This document shows, piece after piece, positions 22,434 through 36,638 of a stretch of DNA of 64,000 nucleotides; position 1 is the stretch's first letter; each line of letters opens with the position of its first letter. The translations under genes were made by a program, and so were the position numbers. Below the pieces are notes generated by a model. That model ran no database searches, was not told the DNA's origin, and saw only the letters and a program-made list of their open reading frames with translations. Source of the stretch: Streptomyces sp. SCUT-3 (GTDB taxonomy: Bacteria; Actinomycetota; Actinomycetes; Streptomycetales; Streptomycetaceae); NCBI RefSeq assembly GCF_014083985.1, contig NZ_CP046907.1, forward strand, positions 5,342,501 through 5,406,500. The letters are read 5' to 3'.

Positions 22434-22536
22434 CCGCTGCGGGAGCCGCCCGCACAGCCCCGCCCCGCACAGCCCCGCGGCATCCGGCCCGGCCGCGCCG
22501 CCGCACGTCCTTCCAGCGAGAGGTACTCCACCGACA

Positions 22537-23481
22537 ATGAGGCTCGTCTTCGCCGGCACCCCCGAGGTCGCCGTACCCGCCCTGGACGCGCTGATCGAGT
22601 CCGACCGGCACGAGGTCGCGGCCGTGGTCACCCGGCCCGACGCCCCCGCGGGCCGCGGCCGCAGGCTGGTGGCGAGCCCGGTGGCGCAGCGCGCCGAGGA
22701 GGCGGGCATCGAGGTGCTCAAGCCCTCCCGGCCGGGCGAGGCGGACTTCCTCGCCCGGCTGCGCGAGATCGCCCCCGACTGCTGCCCGGTCGTCGCCTAC
22801 GGGGCCCTGCTGCCCCGCGTCGCCCTGGACGTCCCCGCTCGCGGCTGGGTCAACCTGCACTTCTCGCTGCTGCCGGCCTGGCGCGGTGCCGCGCCGGTGC
22901 AGCACGCGCTGATGTCCGGCGAGGACGTCACCGGCGCCTCCACCTTCCTCATCGAGGAGGGCCTGGACTCGGGGCCGGTCTACGGCTTCCTCACCGAGCA
23001 GATCCTCCCCGAGGACACCAGCGGCGACCTGCTCGCCCGCCTCTCCCGCTCCGGCGCCCGGCTGCTGGCGGCCACCATGGACGGGATCGAGGACGGCACC
23101 ATCCACGCCAAGCCGCAGCCCGCCGAGGGTATCTCCCTGGCCCCGAAGATCACGGTCGAGGACGCGCGGGTGAACTGGGCGGAGCCGGCGCTGAGGGTGG
23201 ACCGCGTGGTGCGCGGCTGCACCCCCGCGCCGGGGGCGTGGACCCTCTTCCGGGGCGAGCGGCTGAAGCTCCCGGCGCCGGTGGCCCTCGCCGCCGACCG
23301 CCCCGACCTGGCGGACCTGGCGCCCGGGGAGCTGGCCGTGGCGAAGAACTCCGTGCACGTGGGCACCGGGTCCCACCCCGTGGAGCTGACCGAGGTCCAG
23401 CCGCAGGGCAAGAAGCGGATGCGCGCCGCGGACTGGGCGCGCGGCGCCCGCGCCGCCTCCGGCGACCGCCTGGGCGACTGA
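22537..23481 (+). CDS. fmt: Methionyl-tRNA formyltransferase
   Basis: Fmt (314 aa) formylates Met-tRNAi using 10-formyl-THF. [18 protein letters not shown] opens the Rossmann domain. The catalytic Asn-His-Asp set lies in [17 protein letters not shown] and GLDSGPV. A C-terminal OB-like tRNA-binding domain starts about residue 205. ATG 22537 has GAGAGG upstream. It forms a translation cluster with def and rsmB. Confidence 0.96.
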   Translation: MRLVFAGTPEVAVPALDALIESDRHEVAAVVTRPDAPAGRGRRLVASPVAQRAEEAGIEVLKPSRPGEADFLARLREIAPDCCPVVAYGALLPRVALDVPARGWVNLHFSLLPAWRGAAPVQHALMSGEDVTGASTFLIEEGLDSGPVYGFLTEQILPEDTSGDLLARLSRSGARLLAATMDGIEDGTIHAKPQPAEGISLAPKITVEDARVNWAEPALRVDRVVRGCTPAPGAWTLFRGERLKLPAPVALAADRPDLADLAPGELAVAKNSVHVGTGSHPVELTEVQPQGKKRMRAADWARGARAASGDRLGD

Positions 23482-23490
23482 CCCTCCGGT

Positions 23491-23510
23491 GCCCGCCGGA
23501 CCCGGCGGGC
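23491..23510 (+). other. Hairpin between fmt and rsmB
   Basis: GCCCGCCG and CGGCGGGC form an 8-bp stem with loop GACC, nine bases after the fmt stop. There is no T-run; a weak terminator or processing site. Confidence 0.35.
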
Positions 23511-23594
23511 GGGGGAGGGCGCGTGCGGCCGTAGGCTGGGGAGCGGCGCCCCGCGGGCGCCCTCCCAGCGACGATCCCTTCCTCCGGAGCACCT

Positions 23595-25130
23595 TTGTCC
23601 AACGACCAGCCGCGCCGCCGTACCGACAGCAACCCGGCCGGAAAGCAGAACCGCAGCAGGGGAGGGGGCCGGCCCGGAGGCCCGGCGCAACGCCCCGGAG
23701 GCCCGGCGCGCCGGGCCGGCGGCGGCCCCGGGCGGCGGCCGCAGCGCGACCCCGTGCGGATGCTCGCCTTCGAGGTGCTGCGAGCCGTCGACGAGCGCGA
23801 CGCCTACGCCAACCTCGTGCTCCCCGCCCTGCTGCGCCAGGCGCAGGAGAAGGACGGCCTCGACCGGCGCGACGCGGCGCTCGCCACCGAGCTGGTCTAC
23901 GGGAGCCTGCGCCGCCGGGGCACCTACGACGCGGTCATCGCCGCCTGTGTGGACCGCCCGCTGCGCGAGGTGGACCCGCCGGTCCTGGACGTGCTCTCCC
24001 TGGGCGCGCACCAGCTGCTGGGCACCCGCATCCCGCCGCACGCCGCCGTCTCGGCCACCGTGGACCTCGCCCGCTGCGTCCTGGGCGAGGGCCGCGCGAA
24101 GTTCGTCAACGCGGTGATGCGCCGGATCACCGCCCGGGACGAGCAGGAGTGGCTGGAGCGGGTCGCCCCGCCCTACGAGGAGGACCCCGAGGAGCACCTG
24201 GCGGTCGTGCACTCGCACCCGCGCTGGATCGTCTCCGCCCTGTGGGACGCGCTCGGGGGCGGCCGCTCCGGCATCGAGGAGCTGCTGGAGGCCGACAACG
24301 CCCGCCCCGAGGTGACCCTGGTCGCCCGGCCCGGGCGCATCACCGCGGAGGAGCTGCTGGACGGGACCGGCGGGGACGCGGCCGAGCCCGGCCGCTGGTC
24401 GCCGTACGCGGTCCGGCTAGCCGAGGGCGGCGACCCGGGGGCGCTGGAGGCGGTCCGGGACAACCGGGCGGGCGTGCAGGACGAGGGCAGCCAGCTGGTG
24501 GCGGCCGCCCTCGCCGCGGCCCCGCTGGACGGCCCCGACCGGCTGTGGCTGGACGGCTGCGCGGGCCCCGGCGGCAAGGCCGCGCTGCTGGCTGCGCTCG
24601 CCGCGGGCCGGGGGGCGGCCCTGGTGGCCTCGGAGAAGCAGCCGCACCGTGCCCGGCTGGTGGCCCGCGCGCTGCAGGGCAACCCCGGCCCCTACCAGGT
24701 GATCACCGCCGACGGGACGCGTCCGGCCTGGCGGCCCGGGGCGTTCGACCGGGTGCTGGTGGACGTCCCCTGCACCGGGCTGGGCGCGCTGCGCCGCCGT
24801 CCCGAGGCGCGCTGGCGCCGGCGCGCGGAGGACGTGGCGGCCTTCGCCCCGCTCCAGCGGGGCCTGCTGCGCTCGGCGCTGCGGGCGGTGCGGGTGGGCG
24901 GGGTCGTCGGCTACGCCACCTGCTCCCCGCACCCGGCCGAGACCCGGGCGGTCGTCGACGACGTGCTGCGGGGCCGGGGCGGCGACCCGGGCGTGAAGGC
25001 CGAGTGGGTCGACGCCCGTCCGCTGATGCCCGGCGTGCCGGAGCTCGGGGCCGGGCCCGACGTCCAGCTGTGGCCGCACCTGCACGGCACCGACGCCATG
25101 TACCTGGCCCTGCTGCGCCGCACGGCCTGA
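23595..25130 (+). CDS. rsmB: 16S rRNA m5C967 methyltransferase / NusB-like fusion
   Basis: A 511-aa protein with a TTG start (CCGGAG SD ten bases upstream). Residues ~1-50 are a basic Gly/Arg/Pro-rich tail. Residues ~50-195 are a NusB-like RNA-binding domain (LAFEVLRAVDERDAYANLVLP, ALATELVYGSLRRRGTYD). Residues ~210-511 are a SAM-dependent RNA m5C methyltransferase with GCAGPGGKAALLAAL, the DVPCTGLG active-site loop and the second catalytic Cys in TCSPHPAET. It methylates C967 (E. coli numbering) of 16S rRNA. Confidence 0.93.
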   Translation: MSNDQPRRRTDSNPAGKQNRSRGGGRPGGPAQRPGGPARRAGGGPGRRPQRDPVRMLAFEVLRAVDERDAYANLVLPALLRQAQEKDGLDRRDAALATELVYGSLRRRGTYDAVIAACVDRPLREVDPPVLDVLSLGAHQLLGTRIPPHAAVSATVDLARCVLGEGRAKFVNAVMRRITARDEQEWLERVAPPYEEDPEEHLAVVHSHPRWIVSALWDALGGGRSGIEELLEADNARPEVTLVARPGRITAEELLDGTGGDAAEPGRWSPYAVRLAEGGDPGALEAVRDNRAGVQDEGSQLVAAALAAAPLDGPDRLWLDGCAGPGGKAALLAALAAGRGAALVASEKQPHRARLVARALQGNPGPYQVITADGTRPAWRPGAFDRVLVDVPCTGLGALRRRPEARWRRRAEDVAAFAPLQRGLLRSALRAVRVGGVVGYATCSPHPAETRAVVDDVLRGRGGDPGVKAEWVDARPLMPGVPELGAGPDVQLWPHLHGTDAMYLALLRRTA

Positions 25131-25152
25131 CGGGCCGGGCACCCGGCCCGGC

Positions 25153-25191
25153 GGACCCGCCGCCCGGCCCGCCGCCCGGCCCGGCGGGTCC
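25153..25191 (+). terminator. GC-rich stem after rsmB
   Basis: GGACCCGCCG (25153-25162) pairs with CGGCGGGTCC (25182-25191), 22 bp after the rsmB stop. A plausible terminator with no T-run. Confidence 0.45.
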
Positions 25192-25235
25192 ACGGCGGTG
25201 CACGGCCGGTCGCAGGGTCACGTCATACTGTCCGC

Positions 25236-25922
25236 ATGGCCGTGCAGATCAATCCCAGCATCCTGTCCGCCGACTTCGCCCGTCTCGCCGAGGAGGCCGA
25301 GGCGGTCAAGGGTGCGGACTGGCTCCACGTCGACGTGATGGACAACCACTTCGTGCCCAACCTCACCCTCGGCGTGCCGGTGGTGGAGTCGCTGCGCAGG
25401 GCGACCGACACCCCGCTGGACCTGCACCTGATGATCGAGGACCCCGACCGCTGGGCCCCGCAGTACGTGGAGGCCGGGGCCGGGTCGGTGACCTTCCACG
25501 CCGAGGCCGCCGCCGCGCCGGTCCGGCTGGCCCGCGAGATCCGTGCCAAGGGCGCCCGGGCCTCGATGGCGCTGAGGCCGGCCACGCCGATAGAGGCGTA
25601 CGAGGACCTGCTGCCCGAGCTCGACATGGTGCTGATCATGACGGTCGAGCCCGGTTTCGGCGGCCAGGCGTTCCTCGACGTCATGCTGCCGAAGATCCGC
25701 CGCACCCGGGAGCTGATCTCCCGGTACGGCCTGCAGATGTGGCTCCAGGTCGACGGCGGGGTCTCGTCGTCGACGATCGAGCGCTGCGCGGAGGCGGGGG
25801 CCGACGTCTTCGTGGCCGGCTCCGCGGTCTACGGCGCGGACGACCCGGCGGAGGCGGTGCGCGGGCTGCGCGAGCAGGCCACCGCGGCGACCGCCGCCGC
25901 GCCCTGGGCCTGCGGGCACTGA
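25236..25922 (+). CDS. rpe: Ribulose-phosphate 3-epimerase
   Basis: Rpe (228 aa) interconverts ribulose-5-P and xylulose-5-P in the pentose phosphate pathway. Motifs are [28 protein letters not shown] (Asp and His metal ligands), [12 protein letters not shown] and [15 protein letters not shown] 25236. The last ~10 residues ([12 protein letters not shown]) are extra. The next gene is a SorC-type sugar-responsive regulator, which may share its pathway. Confidence 0.95.
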   Translation: MAVQINPSILSADFARLAEEAEAVKGADWLHVDVMDNHFVPNLTLGVPVVESLRRATDTPLDLHLMIEDPDRWAPQYVEAGAGSVTFHAEAAAAPVRLAREIRAKGARASMALRPATPIEAYEDLLPELDMVLIMTVEPGFGGQAFLDVMLPKIRRTRELISRYGLQMWLQVDGGVSSSTIERCAEAGADVFVAGSAVYGADDPAEAVRGLREQATAATAAAPWACGH

Positions 25923-26043
25923 GGCCGGGCCCCGAAGGCCCGGATCCCCGGGCCCCGGCGGCGCCCGGACCCCGCTCCCGGCGGTGCGTCTGACAGGATG
26001 AGCAGTGCATCGATCAGATGTGCGCCGAGGGAGGTTGGTTGCG

Positions 26044-27060
26044 ATGGGGGCCGGACGGTCACGCGAACGCATGGGGCCCGCGGAACTGGTACAGGCGGCG
26101 GCGATGGCCCGCCGCTTCTACCTCGAGGGCAAGTCCAAGATCCAGATCGCCGAGGAGTTCGGCGTCAGCCGCTTCAAGGTGGCCCGGGTGCTGGAGACGG
26201 CGCTCGAGCGTGACCTGGTGCGCATCGAGATCAGGGTTCCCGCGGAGCTGGACGCGGAGCGCTCCGACGCGCTGCGGTCCCGTTTCGGCCTGCGGCACGC
26301 GGTGGTCGTGGAGTCCCCCCTGTCCGAGCCCGACCACTCCGACCCGGAGAACCTCGGCGCCTTCGCCGCCGACCTGCTGGGCGAGCTGGTCCAGGACGGC
26401 GACGTGCTGGGCCTGGCCTGGGGCCGGTCCACGATCACCCTCGCCACGGAGCTGCGCCACCTGCCGCCGTGCACGGTGGTGCAGCTCACCGGCGTCTACG
26501 ACGGCGGCACCGGCGAGCGCGGGTCGGTCGAGGCGGTGCGCCGGGCGGCGCAGGTCTCCGGGGGCGACGCCTTCCCGATCTACGCCCCGCTGATGCTCCC
26601 GGACCCGGGGACCGCGGCCGCGCTGCGGGCCCACTCCGGCATCGCCCGGGCCATCGAGCACTTCGACAAGGTGACGGTCGCCGTCGTGCCGGTCGGAGCC
26701 TGGGCCCCGGGCGTCTCCCGCGTCTACGACGCGCTGTCCAACGCCGAACGCGCCCGCTACGCCGAGCTCGGGGTGGCTGCGGAGATGTCGGCGCACCTGT
26801 TCGACTCCGAGGGGCGGCTGGTGGGCCGCGACCTGGAGGAGCGCTGCATCACCGTCGACGCCGACCGGCTGCGCAGCGTCCCGGAGGTGGTGGCGGTGGC
26901 CGGCGGTGCGCGCAAGGCCGCCGCGGTGGCCGCGGTGCTGCGCTCCGGGCTGATCACCAGTCTCGTCACCGACACCGCGGTCGCCGACCACCTGCTGCAC
27001 GTGGCGGAGCCGGGCCGCCGCCCGGCCGTGGACCGGGCCGACCCGGCGGAACAGGGCTGA
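26044..27060 (+). CDS. SorC/DeoR-type sugar-binding transcriptional regulator
   Basis: A 338-aa protein. ATG 26044 has GGGAGG nine bases upstream; a GTG at 26005 lacks an SD. An N-terminal HTH (KIQIAEEFGVSRFKVARVLETA, about 30-55) is followed by a SorC-type phosphosugar-binding domain (~65-320) with LGLAWGRSTITLATEL and VVQLTGVYDGG. Such proteins bind phosphosugars and repress catabolic operons. Its position after rpe suggests a pentose- or triose-phosphate effector, but no operator was identified. The stop falls within a 19-bp tandem repeat. Confidence 0.85.
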   Translation: MGAGRSRERMGPAELVQAAAMARRFYLEGKSKIQIAEEFGVSRFKVARVLETALERDLVRIEIRVPAELDAERSDALRSRFGLRHAVVVESPLSEPDHSDPENLGAFAADLLGELVQDGDVLGLAWGRSTITLATELRHLPPCTVVQLTGVYDGGTGERGSVEAVRRAAQVSGGDAFPIYAPLMLPDPGTAAALRAHSGIARAIEHFDKVTVAVVPVGAWAPGVSRVYDALSNAERARYAELGVAAEMSAHLFDSEGRLVGRDLEERCITVDADRLRSVPEVVAVAGGARKAAAVAAVLRSGLITSLVTDTAVADHLLHVAEPGRRPAVDRADPAEQG

Positions 27061-27103
27061 CCCGGCGGAACAGGACCGACCCGGCGGAACAGGACCGACC
27101 CGG
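27040..27103 (+). repeat. 19-bp tandem repeat across the 3' end of the SorC gene
   Basis: GACCCGGCGGAACAGG recurs at 27040, 27059 and 27078 (period 19) with a partial fourth copy at 27097. Because 19 is not a multiple of three, copy changes would shift the C-terminus. The first copy encodes the last residues (DPAEQG) and the stop. Confidence 0.8.
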
Positions 27104-27126
27104 GGCGGCGGGGACGCCGCCGGGAG

Positions 27127-27144
27127 CGCGCGTCCCCCCGCGCG
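27127..27144. terminator. Weak hairpin between SorC and TetR genes
   Basis: CGCGCG and CGCGCG flank TCCCCCC between the convergent SorC and TetR genes. It is short; a weak terminator candidate. Confidence 0.3.
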
Positions 27145-27218
27145 CGGTGCCGGGCCTGCCCCCCCGGCGCCCGGACCGCGGACGGGACGGACGGCGGCCG
27201 CAGGGGCCGGAAGGCCGC

Positions 27219-27827
27219 TCAGTGGCTGATCGGGGCCGTGAGCATCCCGGCGATGGCGTCGGAGAGGAAGTTTCCCGCCACTCGCCACTGCGGGTCCTGC
27301 CCGTCCTTCTCGGCGCGCGCCTCGATGTCCGCGCACGCCGTCGAGACGATCCGCATCATCAGACGGGCCCGGCCCGACACGATCTTCGGGTCGAGGTGGT
27401 CGAGCCGTGACATCACCGAGCGGGTGATGAGCGCCGCGGTCGGGGCGAACTCCTCGGCCTCGCGGATCAGCGGCACCGCGAAGGGGTCGTGCAGGGCCTG
27501 GCTGAGGAACCTGGCCCGCCAGCTGGGGTTCGGCAGTTCGGCGAGGGCGTCCGTGACCGGCACGACCAGGCTCCGCACGTCGCCGAGGAGCGAGTCGGAG
27601 CGTTCGAACATGGCCCGGCGGGGCTCCTCCAGCCCCACCAGGTGTCTCTCGACCATGGCCCGCAGCAGGCCCCCGCGCCCGCCGAAGTAGTACCCCACGG
27701 CCGAGTGGTTGGTGTTGCCGGCGGCCTCGGCCACCTTGCGGTCGGAGACCTGCGCTATGCCCGACTGGGCGAACAGGCGTTCCGCCGCGTCGAGCAGCGC
27801 GGTGCGTGCCGCGTCCGACCTCGCCAT
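27219..27827 (-). CDS. TetR-family repressor of the adjacent membrane protein
   Basis: A 202-aa regulator starting MARSDAARTALLDAAERLF at ATG 27827 with GAGGTGG upstream. The N-terminal HTH includes IAQVSDRKVAEAAGNTNHSAVGYYFGGRGGLLRA (split here by family positions ~20-55). The C-terminal domain is unusual, with LPNPSWRARFLSQALHDPF and EEFAPTAALITRSVMSRL. It diverges from the ABC-2-like membrane gene, the classic repressor-exporter layout. The 204-bp spacer holds a repeated CCATGTG motif that may be the operator. The ligand is unknown. Confidence 0.85.
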   Translation of the reverse strand: MARSDAARTALLDAAERLFAQSGIAQVSDRKVAEAAGNTNHSAVGYYFGGRGGLLRAMVERHLVGLEEPRRAMFERSDSLLGDVRSLVVPVTDALAELPNPSWRARFLSQALHDPFAVPLIREAEEFAPTAALITRSVMSRLDHLDPKIVSGRARLMMRIVSTACADIEARAEKDGQDPQWRVAGNFLSDAIAGMLTAPISH

Positions 27828-27881
27828 CGGCGGCCACCTCCTCCTGGACGAGACGTCGGTTGTGACAAACATCAACGTAGT

Positions 27882-27914
27882 CCATGTGGCATTGCGTAAG
27901 CCATGTGACTTAGA
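27882..27914. promoter_or_regulatory. Candidate TetR operator region
   Basis: CCATGTG occurs at 27882-27888 and 27901-27907, 19 bp apart. The second lies in the partial palindrome AAGCCATGTGACTT. The AT-richer patch around 27855-27920 stands out in this GC-rich region and lies between the two divergent starts. Confidence 0.4.
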
Positions 27915-28031
27915 TTGGGTCCTCCGAGCGTGCCGCCCGCGGCCCGCCGCCCCGTGCTTCCCGCACCGCGCCGCGAGCCCGGCCGGCCGCCCGGCCCGGC
28001 GTGCCCCCCAACCCCCAGCCAGGAGCGATCC

Positions 28032-30203
28032 ATGGAATCTTCCACCGTCCCCCTGAAGACCGACGAGCCCGGGGGAGGGCCGCCGCAGGAGGACCGGAAG
28101 ACCCGGATCGCCCGGTACGTCTTCCTCTTTCTCATGCCCTTCATGATGGTCACGATGATGTACGCGACCTACGTGGGCACCATGCACGCCCCCGAACCGC
28201 ACCGGATGCCGGTCGCCGTCGTGGGCTCGGGGCCGGCCGCGGAGGCGGTGGCCGACGCGCTGGACTCCGCGCCGGGCGACGCGCTGGACGCACGCCTGGT
28301 CCCGTCGGCCGCCGACGCGGTCGGGCTCCTGGAGGACCGCGAGGTCGCGGGTGCCCTGGAACTCCCCGCCGGCGGCTCGGACACCGCGGTGATCCGCACA
28401 GCGACGGCGGCCGGGGCCTCCCAGGCCACGACGGTCCAGAAGCTCCTCGCGCCCGTCGCCGTCGAGAACGGCTGGGCGGCCGAGGTCGAGGACGTCGCCC
28501 CGCTCCCCGAGGGCGACACGGCCGGCATCGCGGTCCTGTTCGCCGCCATGGGCATGATGCTGGCCGGGTACGTGCCGCTGAGCGTGGCCCTGATGGCGGT
28601 GCCGCACCTGCTGCCGGTCCGGCGGTTCCTGCCCGTCCTGATCGGCTGGTCGGCCCTGACCAGCACGGTCGTCTGGTGCATCCTCGGGCCGCTGGTCGGC
28701 GCGGTCGACGGCCACTACCTGCAGTTCCTGGGCGTCGGCATGCTGGCCACCGGGGCCGTCGGCCTCACGCAGCTGCTGTTCACCAAGTTCATGGGGCCGC
28801 TCGCGGTCCTGCTGGGCATGCTGCTGTGGGTCGTGCTGGGCATGCCGGCCTCCAACCTGGCCGTGCCGGTCCACACGATGCCCGGGTTCTACTCCTTCCT
28901 GCACGGCGTGCTCCCGCTGCCGGCAGCGGGCGAGGCGCTCCGGTCGCTGCTGTACTTCGACGGCCGCGGCGTCGGCGTCCACCTGCTGACGCTCGCGGCG
29001 TGGGCCGTCGCCGCCCTGCTCCTGGGCCTGCTCAAGGAACGCGCGAGCGGGGACGCGATCCCCGGCGCCCCGAAGACCGACGGCCCCGACACCCCGCTCC
29101 CCGCGCTCGCCGGCGGCCCGCCGCGCTCCAAGGGGTTCCGCTACGCCGCGGTGGCGGCCTTCCCGCTGTCCATCGTGGTGATGGTGGTGGGCCTGATGGG
29201 GGCCTCGATGCACAGGCCCGAGGTCCACGACATGCCGGTCGTCGTGGTCGGCGCCACCGCCGGGCAGGCCGAGCAGGTGGCCGCCGGGCTGGAGGAGAAC
29301 CTGGGCGGCGTGCTCGACGTCGGGACGGCCGCGTCGGTGGAGGAGGCCACCGGCCTGATCGCCGACCGGGAGGCCGTCGGCGCGTACGTCCTGCCGCGGG
29401 AGAGGGGCGGCGCGGCCGTCCTGCACACCTCCTCGGCCGCCGGGGCGAGCCAGCAGAGCGCGGTGCAGGCGATCTTCCAGCAGGTCGCCGCCGGGCAGAA
29501 GGTCCGGCTGGAGACGGTCGACGTGGCGCCGCTGGCCGACACCGACACCACGGGCAGCAACAGCATGTACGTCGGCATGTCGTGGATCATGGCCGGCTTC
29601 CTGATGCTGGCCGTGCTGCGCGGCGGTGCGCCCGAGCTGAGGAGGCTGCGCCAGTTCCTGCCGCTGCTGGCCGGCTGGGCCGTCGGCATGGCCGTCTGGC
29701 TGTGGCTGCTGTTCGACGTGATCATCGGGGCGGTGGACGCCCCCGCCTGGCAGATGATCGGGTTCGGCGCCGTCACCGTCTTCTGCGTCTCCCTGGTCAC
29801 CGGGGCGTTCACCCGCACCCTCGGGCTCGCCGCCGTCGTCCCGGCGATGGTGGTGCTGCTGCTGGTGGGCGTGCCCGCGTCGGGCGGAGGGATGTCGGTG
29901 TACATGGTGCCCGAGCTGTTCCGGGCACTCCGGGACGTCCTGCCGCTGCCGGCCGCGGTCGACACCGTGCGGTCGCTGGTGTACTTCGACGGCAGCGGCG
30001 TCGGCAGGAACCTCCTGACCGTCCTGGCCTGGGGGGCGGCCGGGCTGGTGCTCAACCTCCTCGTCGACCTGTGGCAGCGCCGCCGGGACGCCCGGTCCGG
30101 CACCGGGGAAGGGGAAGGGGGAGGCCGTACGGAGCCCGGAGGGGCCGGCGTCTCCGCGGGGGCCGGCGGCCCCGGCCGCGTCGAGGAGGCCCTGGCGCAC
30201 TGA
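28032..30203 (+). CDS. Internally duplicated ABC-2/YhgE-like membrane protein
   Basis: A 723-aa integral membrane protein of two homologous halves (~1-345 and ~360-700). Each half begins with one helix (FLFLMPFMMVTMMYATYVG; FPLSIVVMVVGLMGASM). An extracytoplasmic domain of about 120 aa follows, with VVxVG and AAGASQ motifs, then about five helices. Each half ends with the same signature: VLPLPAAGEALRSLLYFDG in one and VLPLPAAVDTVRSLVYFDG in the other. The fold resembles DUF3533/YhgE/ABC-2 permease proteins, normally one copy per chain. No ATPase gene is adjacent. Divergence from a TetR regulator suggests inducible export or an envelope stress role. ATG 28032 follows AGGAGCG. Confidence 0.85.
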   Translation: MESSTVPLKTDEPGGGPPQEDRKTRIARYVFLFLMPFMMVTMMYATYVGTMHAPEPHRMPVAVVGSGPAAEAVADALDSAPGDALDARLVPSAADAVGLLEDREVAGALELPAGGSDTAVIRTATAAGASQATTVQKLLAPVAVENGWAAEVEDVAPLPEGDTAGIAVLFAAMGMMLAGYVPLSVALMAVPHLLPVRRFLPVLIGWSALTSTVVWCILGPLVGAVDGHYLQFLGVGMLATGAVGLTQLLFTKFMGPLAVLLGMLLWVVLGMPASNLAVPVHTMPGFYSFLHGVLPLPAAGEALRSLLYFDGRGVGVHLLTLAAWAVAALLLGLLKERASGDAIPGAPKTDGPDTPLPALAGGPPRSKGFRYAAVAAFPLSIVVMVVGLMGASMHRPEVHDMPVVVVGATAGQAEQVAAGLEENLGGVLDVGTAASVEEATGLIADREAVGAYVLPRERGGAAVLHTSSAAGASQQSAVQAIFQQVAAGQKVRLETVDVAPLADTDTTGSNSMYVGMSWIMAGFLMLAVLRGGAPELRRLRQFLPLLAGWAVGMAVWLWLLFDVIIGAVDAPAWQMIGFGAVTVFCVSLVTGAFTRTLGLAAVVPAMVVLLLVGVPASGGGMSVYMVPELFRALRDVLPLPAAVDTVRSLVYFDGSGVGRNLLTVLAWGAAGLVLNLLVDLWQRRRDARSGTGEGEGGGRTEPGGAGVSAGAGGPGRVEEALAH

Positions 30204-30220
30204 GCGGACCGGCCGGACGA

Positions 30221-30268
30221 CGGGGGCCGGCGCCCCGACCCGTTCCCGGGTCGGGGCGCCGGCCCCCG
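30221..30268. terminator. Strong bidirectional terminator
   Basis: A 22-bp perfect stem (30221-30242 with 30247-30268, loop TTCC) between the convergent membrane protein and asd genes. Confidence 0.9.
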
Positions 30269-30281
30269 CGGCGTGCTCCGG

Positions 30282-32325
<2,044 letters not shown>

Positions 32326-32378
32326 GGCGAAGCGGTGTCCTTTCGCGACGTGCGTGGCGTTGCGGTACCAGGAGGTAG

Positions 32379-32693
<315 letters not shown>

Positions 32694-32742
32694 GCGCCGC
32701 GGCCCGGCCGCAGTGCGGCCGGGCCGACAGGAGTACGACCGC

Positions 32743-32792
32743 AACGCCTCGGGCCCGGCCCCCCTCGAAGGGGGGGCCGGGCCCGAGGCGTT
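32743..32792. terminator. Strong bidirectional terminator after the CstR-like gene
   Basis: A 22-bp stem (32743-32764 with 32771-32792, loop TCGAAG) between convergent genes. A second 10-bp hairpin (32701-32725) lies just before it. Confidence 0.9.
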
Positions 32793-32823
32793 GATTCCCG
32801 CCGTCACCGGCCGGAGGGCGGGG

Positions 32824-33168
32824 TCACCGGACGACCGGCAGCCCGTCCTGGGCCCACGCCTGCATCCCGCCCTCGACGTCGACGACGTCCACGCCGCGGG
32901 CGGCCAGGAGCTGCGCGGCGGTGACGGACCTGCGGCCCGAGCGGCACACGGCCACGACGGGCCGTCCCTCGCTCCCGGCCGGGAGGGGAGCCCCCTCCGA
33001 CAGGCGGGAGAGCGGCAGCAGGACGGCGTCGGGCGCGTGCCCGTCGGCGAACTCCTTCTCCTCGCGCACGTCCAGCAGGACGGCCTCGCCGGCCCGGGCG
33101 CGCCGGTGCGCCTCGGCGGGGGAGACGCGGCCGACCGGGGTCTGGGCGGTGGTGCCGGGAACGGACAT
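32824..33168 (-). CDS. Single-domain rhodanese
   Basis: A 114-aa sulfurtransferase starting MSVPGTTAQTPVG at ATG 33168 with GAGGAACC upstream. Active-site Cys is in VVAVCRSGRRS. It probably passes sulfane sulfur between glutathione- or mycothiol-type persulfides and acceptors. It lies 137 bp downstream of the MBL-rhodanese gene on the same strand, so the two may be cotranscribed. Confidence 0.88.
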   Translation of the reverse strand: MSVPGTTAQTPVGRVSPAEAHRRARAGEAVLLDVREEKEFADGHAPDAVLLPLSRLSEGAPLPAGSEGRPVVAVCRSGRRSVTAAQLLAARGVDVVDVEGGMQAWAQDGLPVVR

Positions 33169-33305
33169 GGTGGTTCCTCCTCGGGTGGTGCTCCGCCGCT
33201 CCGGGAGGGACGCGGCGGGTGTGCTGCCGGTCACTGCCGACCGGTGGCTGCTGGTGCTGGTGGCGCTGGTGCTGCTGGTGGTCCTCGCGCGTTCGCGGAC
33301 CGGGT

Positions 33306-36297
<2,992 letters not shown>

Positions 36298-36320
36298 CCG
36301 GCGGCCGCGGCAACGATCAA

Positions 36321-36363
36321 GCGCACCTGCGGCGATGTCCGCAACGAATCGCCGCAGGTGCGC
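36321..36363. promoter_or_regulatory. Inverted repeat between guaB1 and the Lrp gene
   Basis: GCGCACCTGCGGCGAT and ATCGCCGCAGGTGCGC flank GTCCGCAACGA. It could terminate guaB1 and also cup the first Lrp-like box. Confidence 0.6.
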
Positions 36364-36370
36364 AAGGATC
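36340..36370. promoter_or_regulatory. Lrp-like boxes upstream of the Lrp gene
   Basis: CGCAACGAATC (36340-36350) and CGCAAGGATC (36361-36370) are centred about 20 bp (two helical turns) apart. They end just before the -35. The same box occurs twice before the amidase gene and once inverted before the permease gene. Confidence 0.6.
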
Positions 36371-36375
36371 GGACG

Positions 36376-36405
36376 TTACCGGGCACCGCCCCCGCTGCGT
36401 AGGCT
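36376..36405 (+). promoter_or_regulatory. Candidate promoter of the Lrp gene
   Basis: -35 TTACCG (36376-36381) and -10 TAGGCT (36400-36405), 18-bp spacing. The -10 is typical of Streptomyces HrdB promoters. Confidence 0.55.
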
Positions 36406-36638
36406 CGGTCGCCGGAAGCGGAGCTGCGGGAGCCTCGGCAGGGCGCTCCTCCCGCACGGGTGCGCGGCAGACGCACCCGCGTGCGCCGTGCACCGGCCGG
36501 CCGCGGCCCGCCCGGCCCGCACGACGCGGGCCGGGAGGGCCGCGGCCCGTGCCGTGCTCCGCCCCCCGACCGCGGCGTGCGCCGCCGCGGGACCGGCCCC
36601 CGCCGGCCCGCCCCGCAACCGAAGGTGAAGCAGTACCC

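Larger units (their letters stand above)
36298..36638. other. Intergenic region upstream of the Lrp gene
   Basis: A 341-bp spacer. It contains a 16-bp inverted repeat (36321-36336 with 36348-36363) whose 11-base loop holds an Lrp-like box, a second box at 36361-36370, and a promoter at 36376-36405. The remaining 36410-36620 is GC-rich with no clear gene. Confidence 0.6.

Noticed and set aside
28032-30203. Membrane protein considered as phage-infection-protein (Pip)-based defence
   Set aside because: YhgE/Pip similarity is only topological here, and the gene has a TetR exporter-like setting rather than a defence context.
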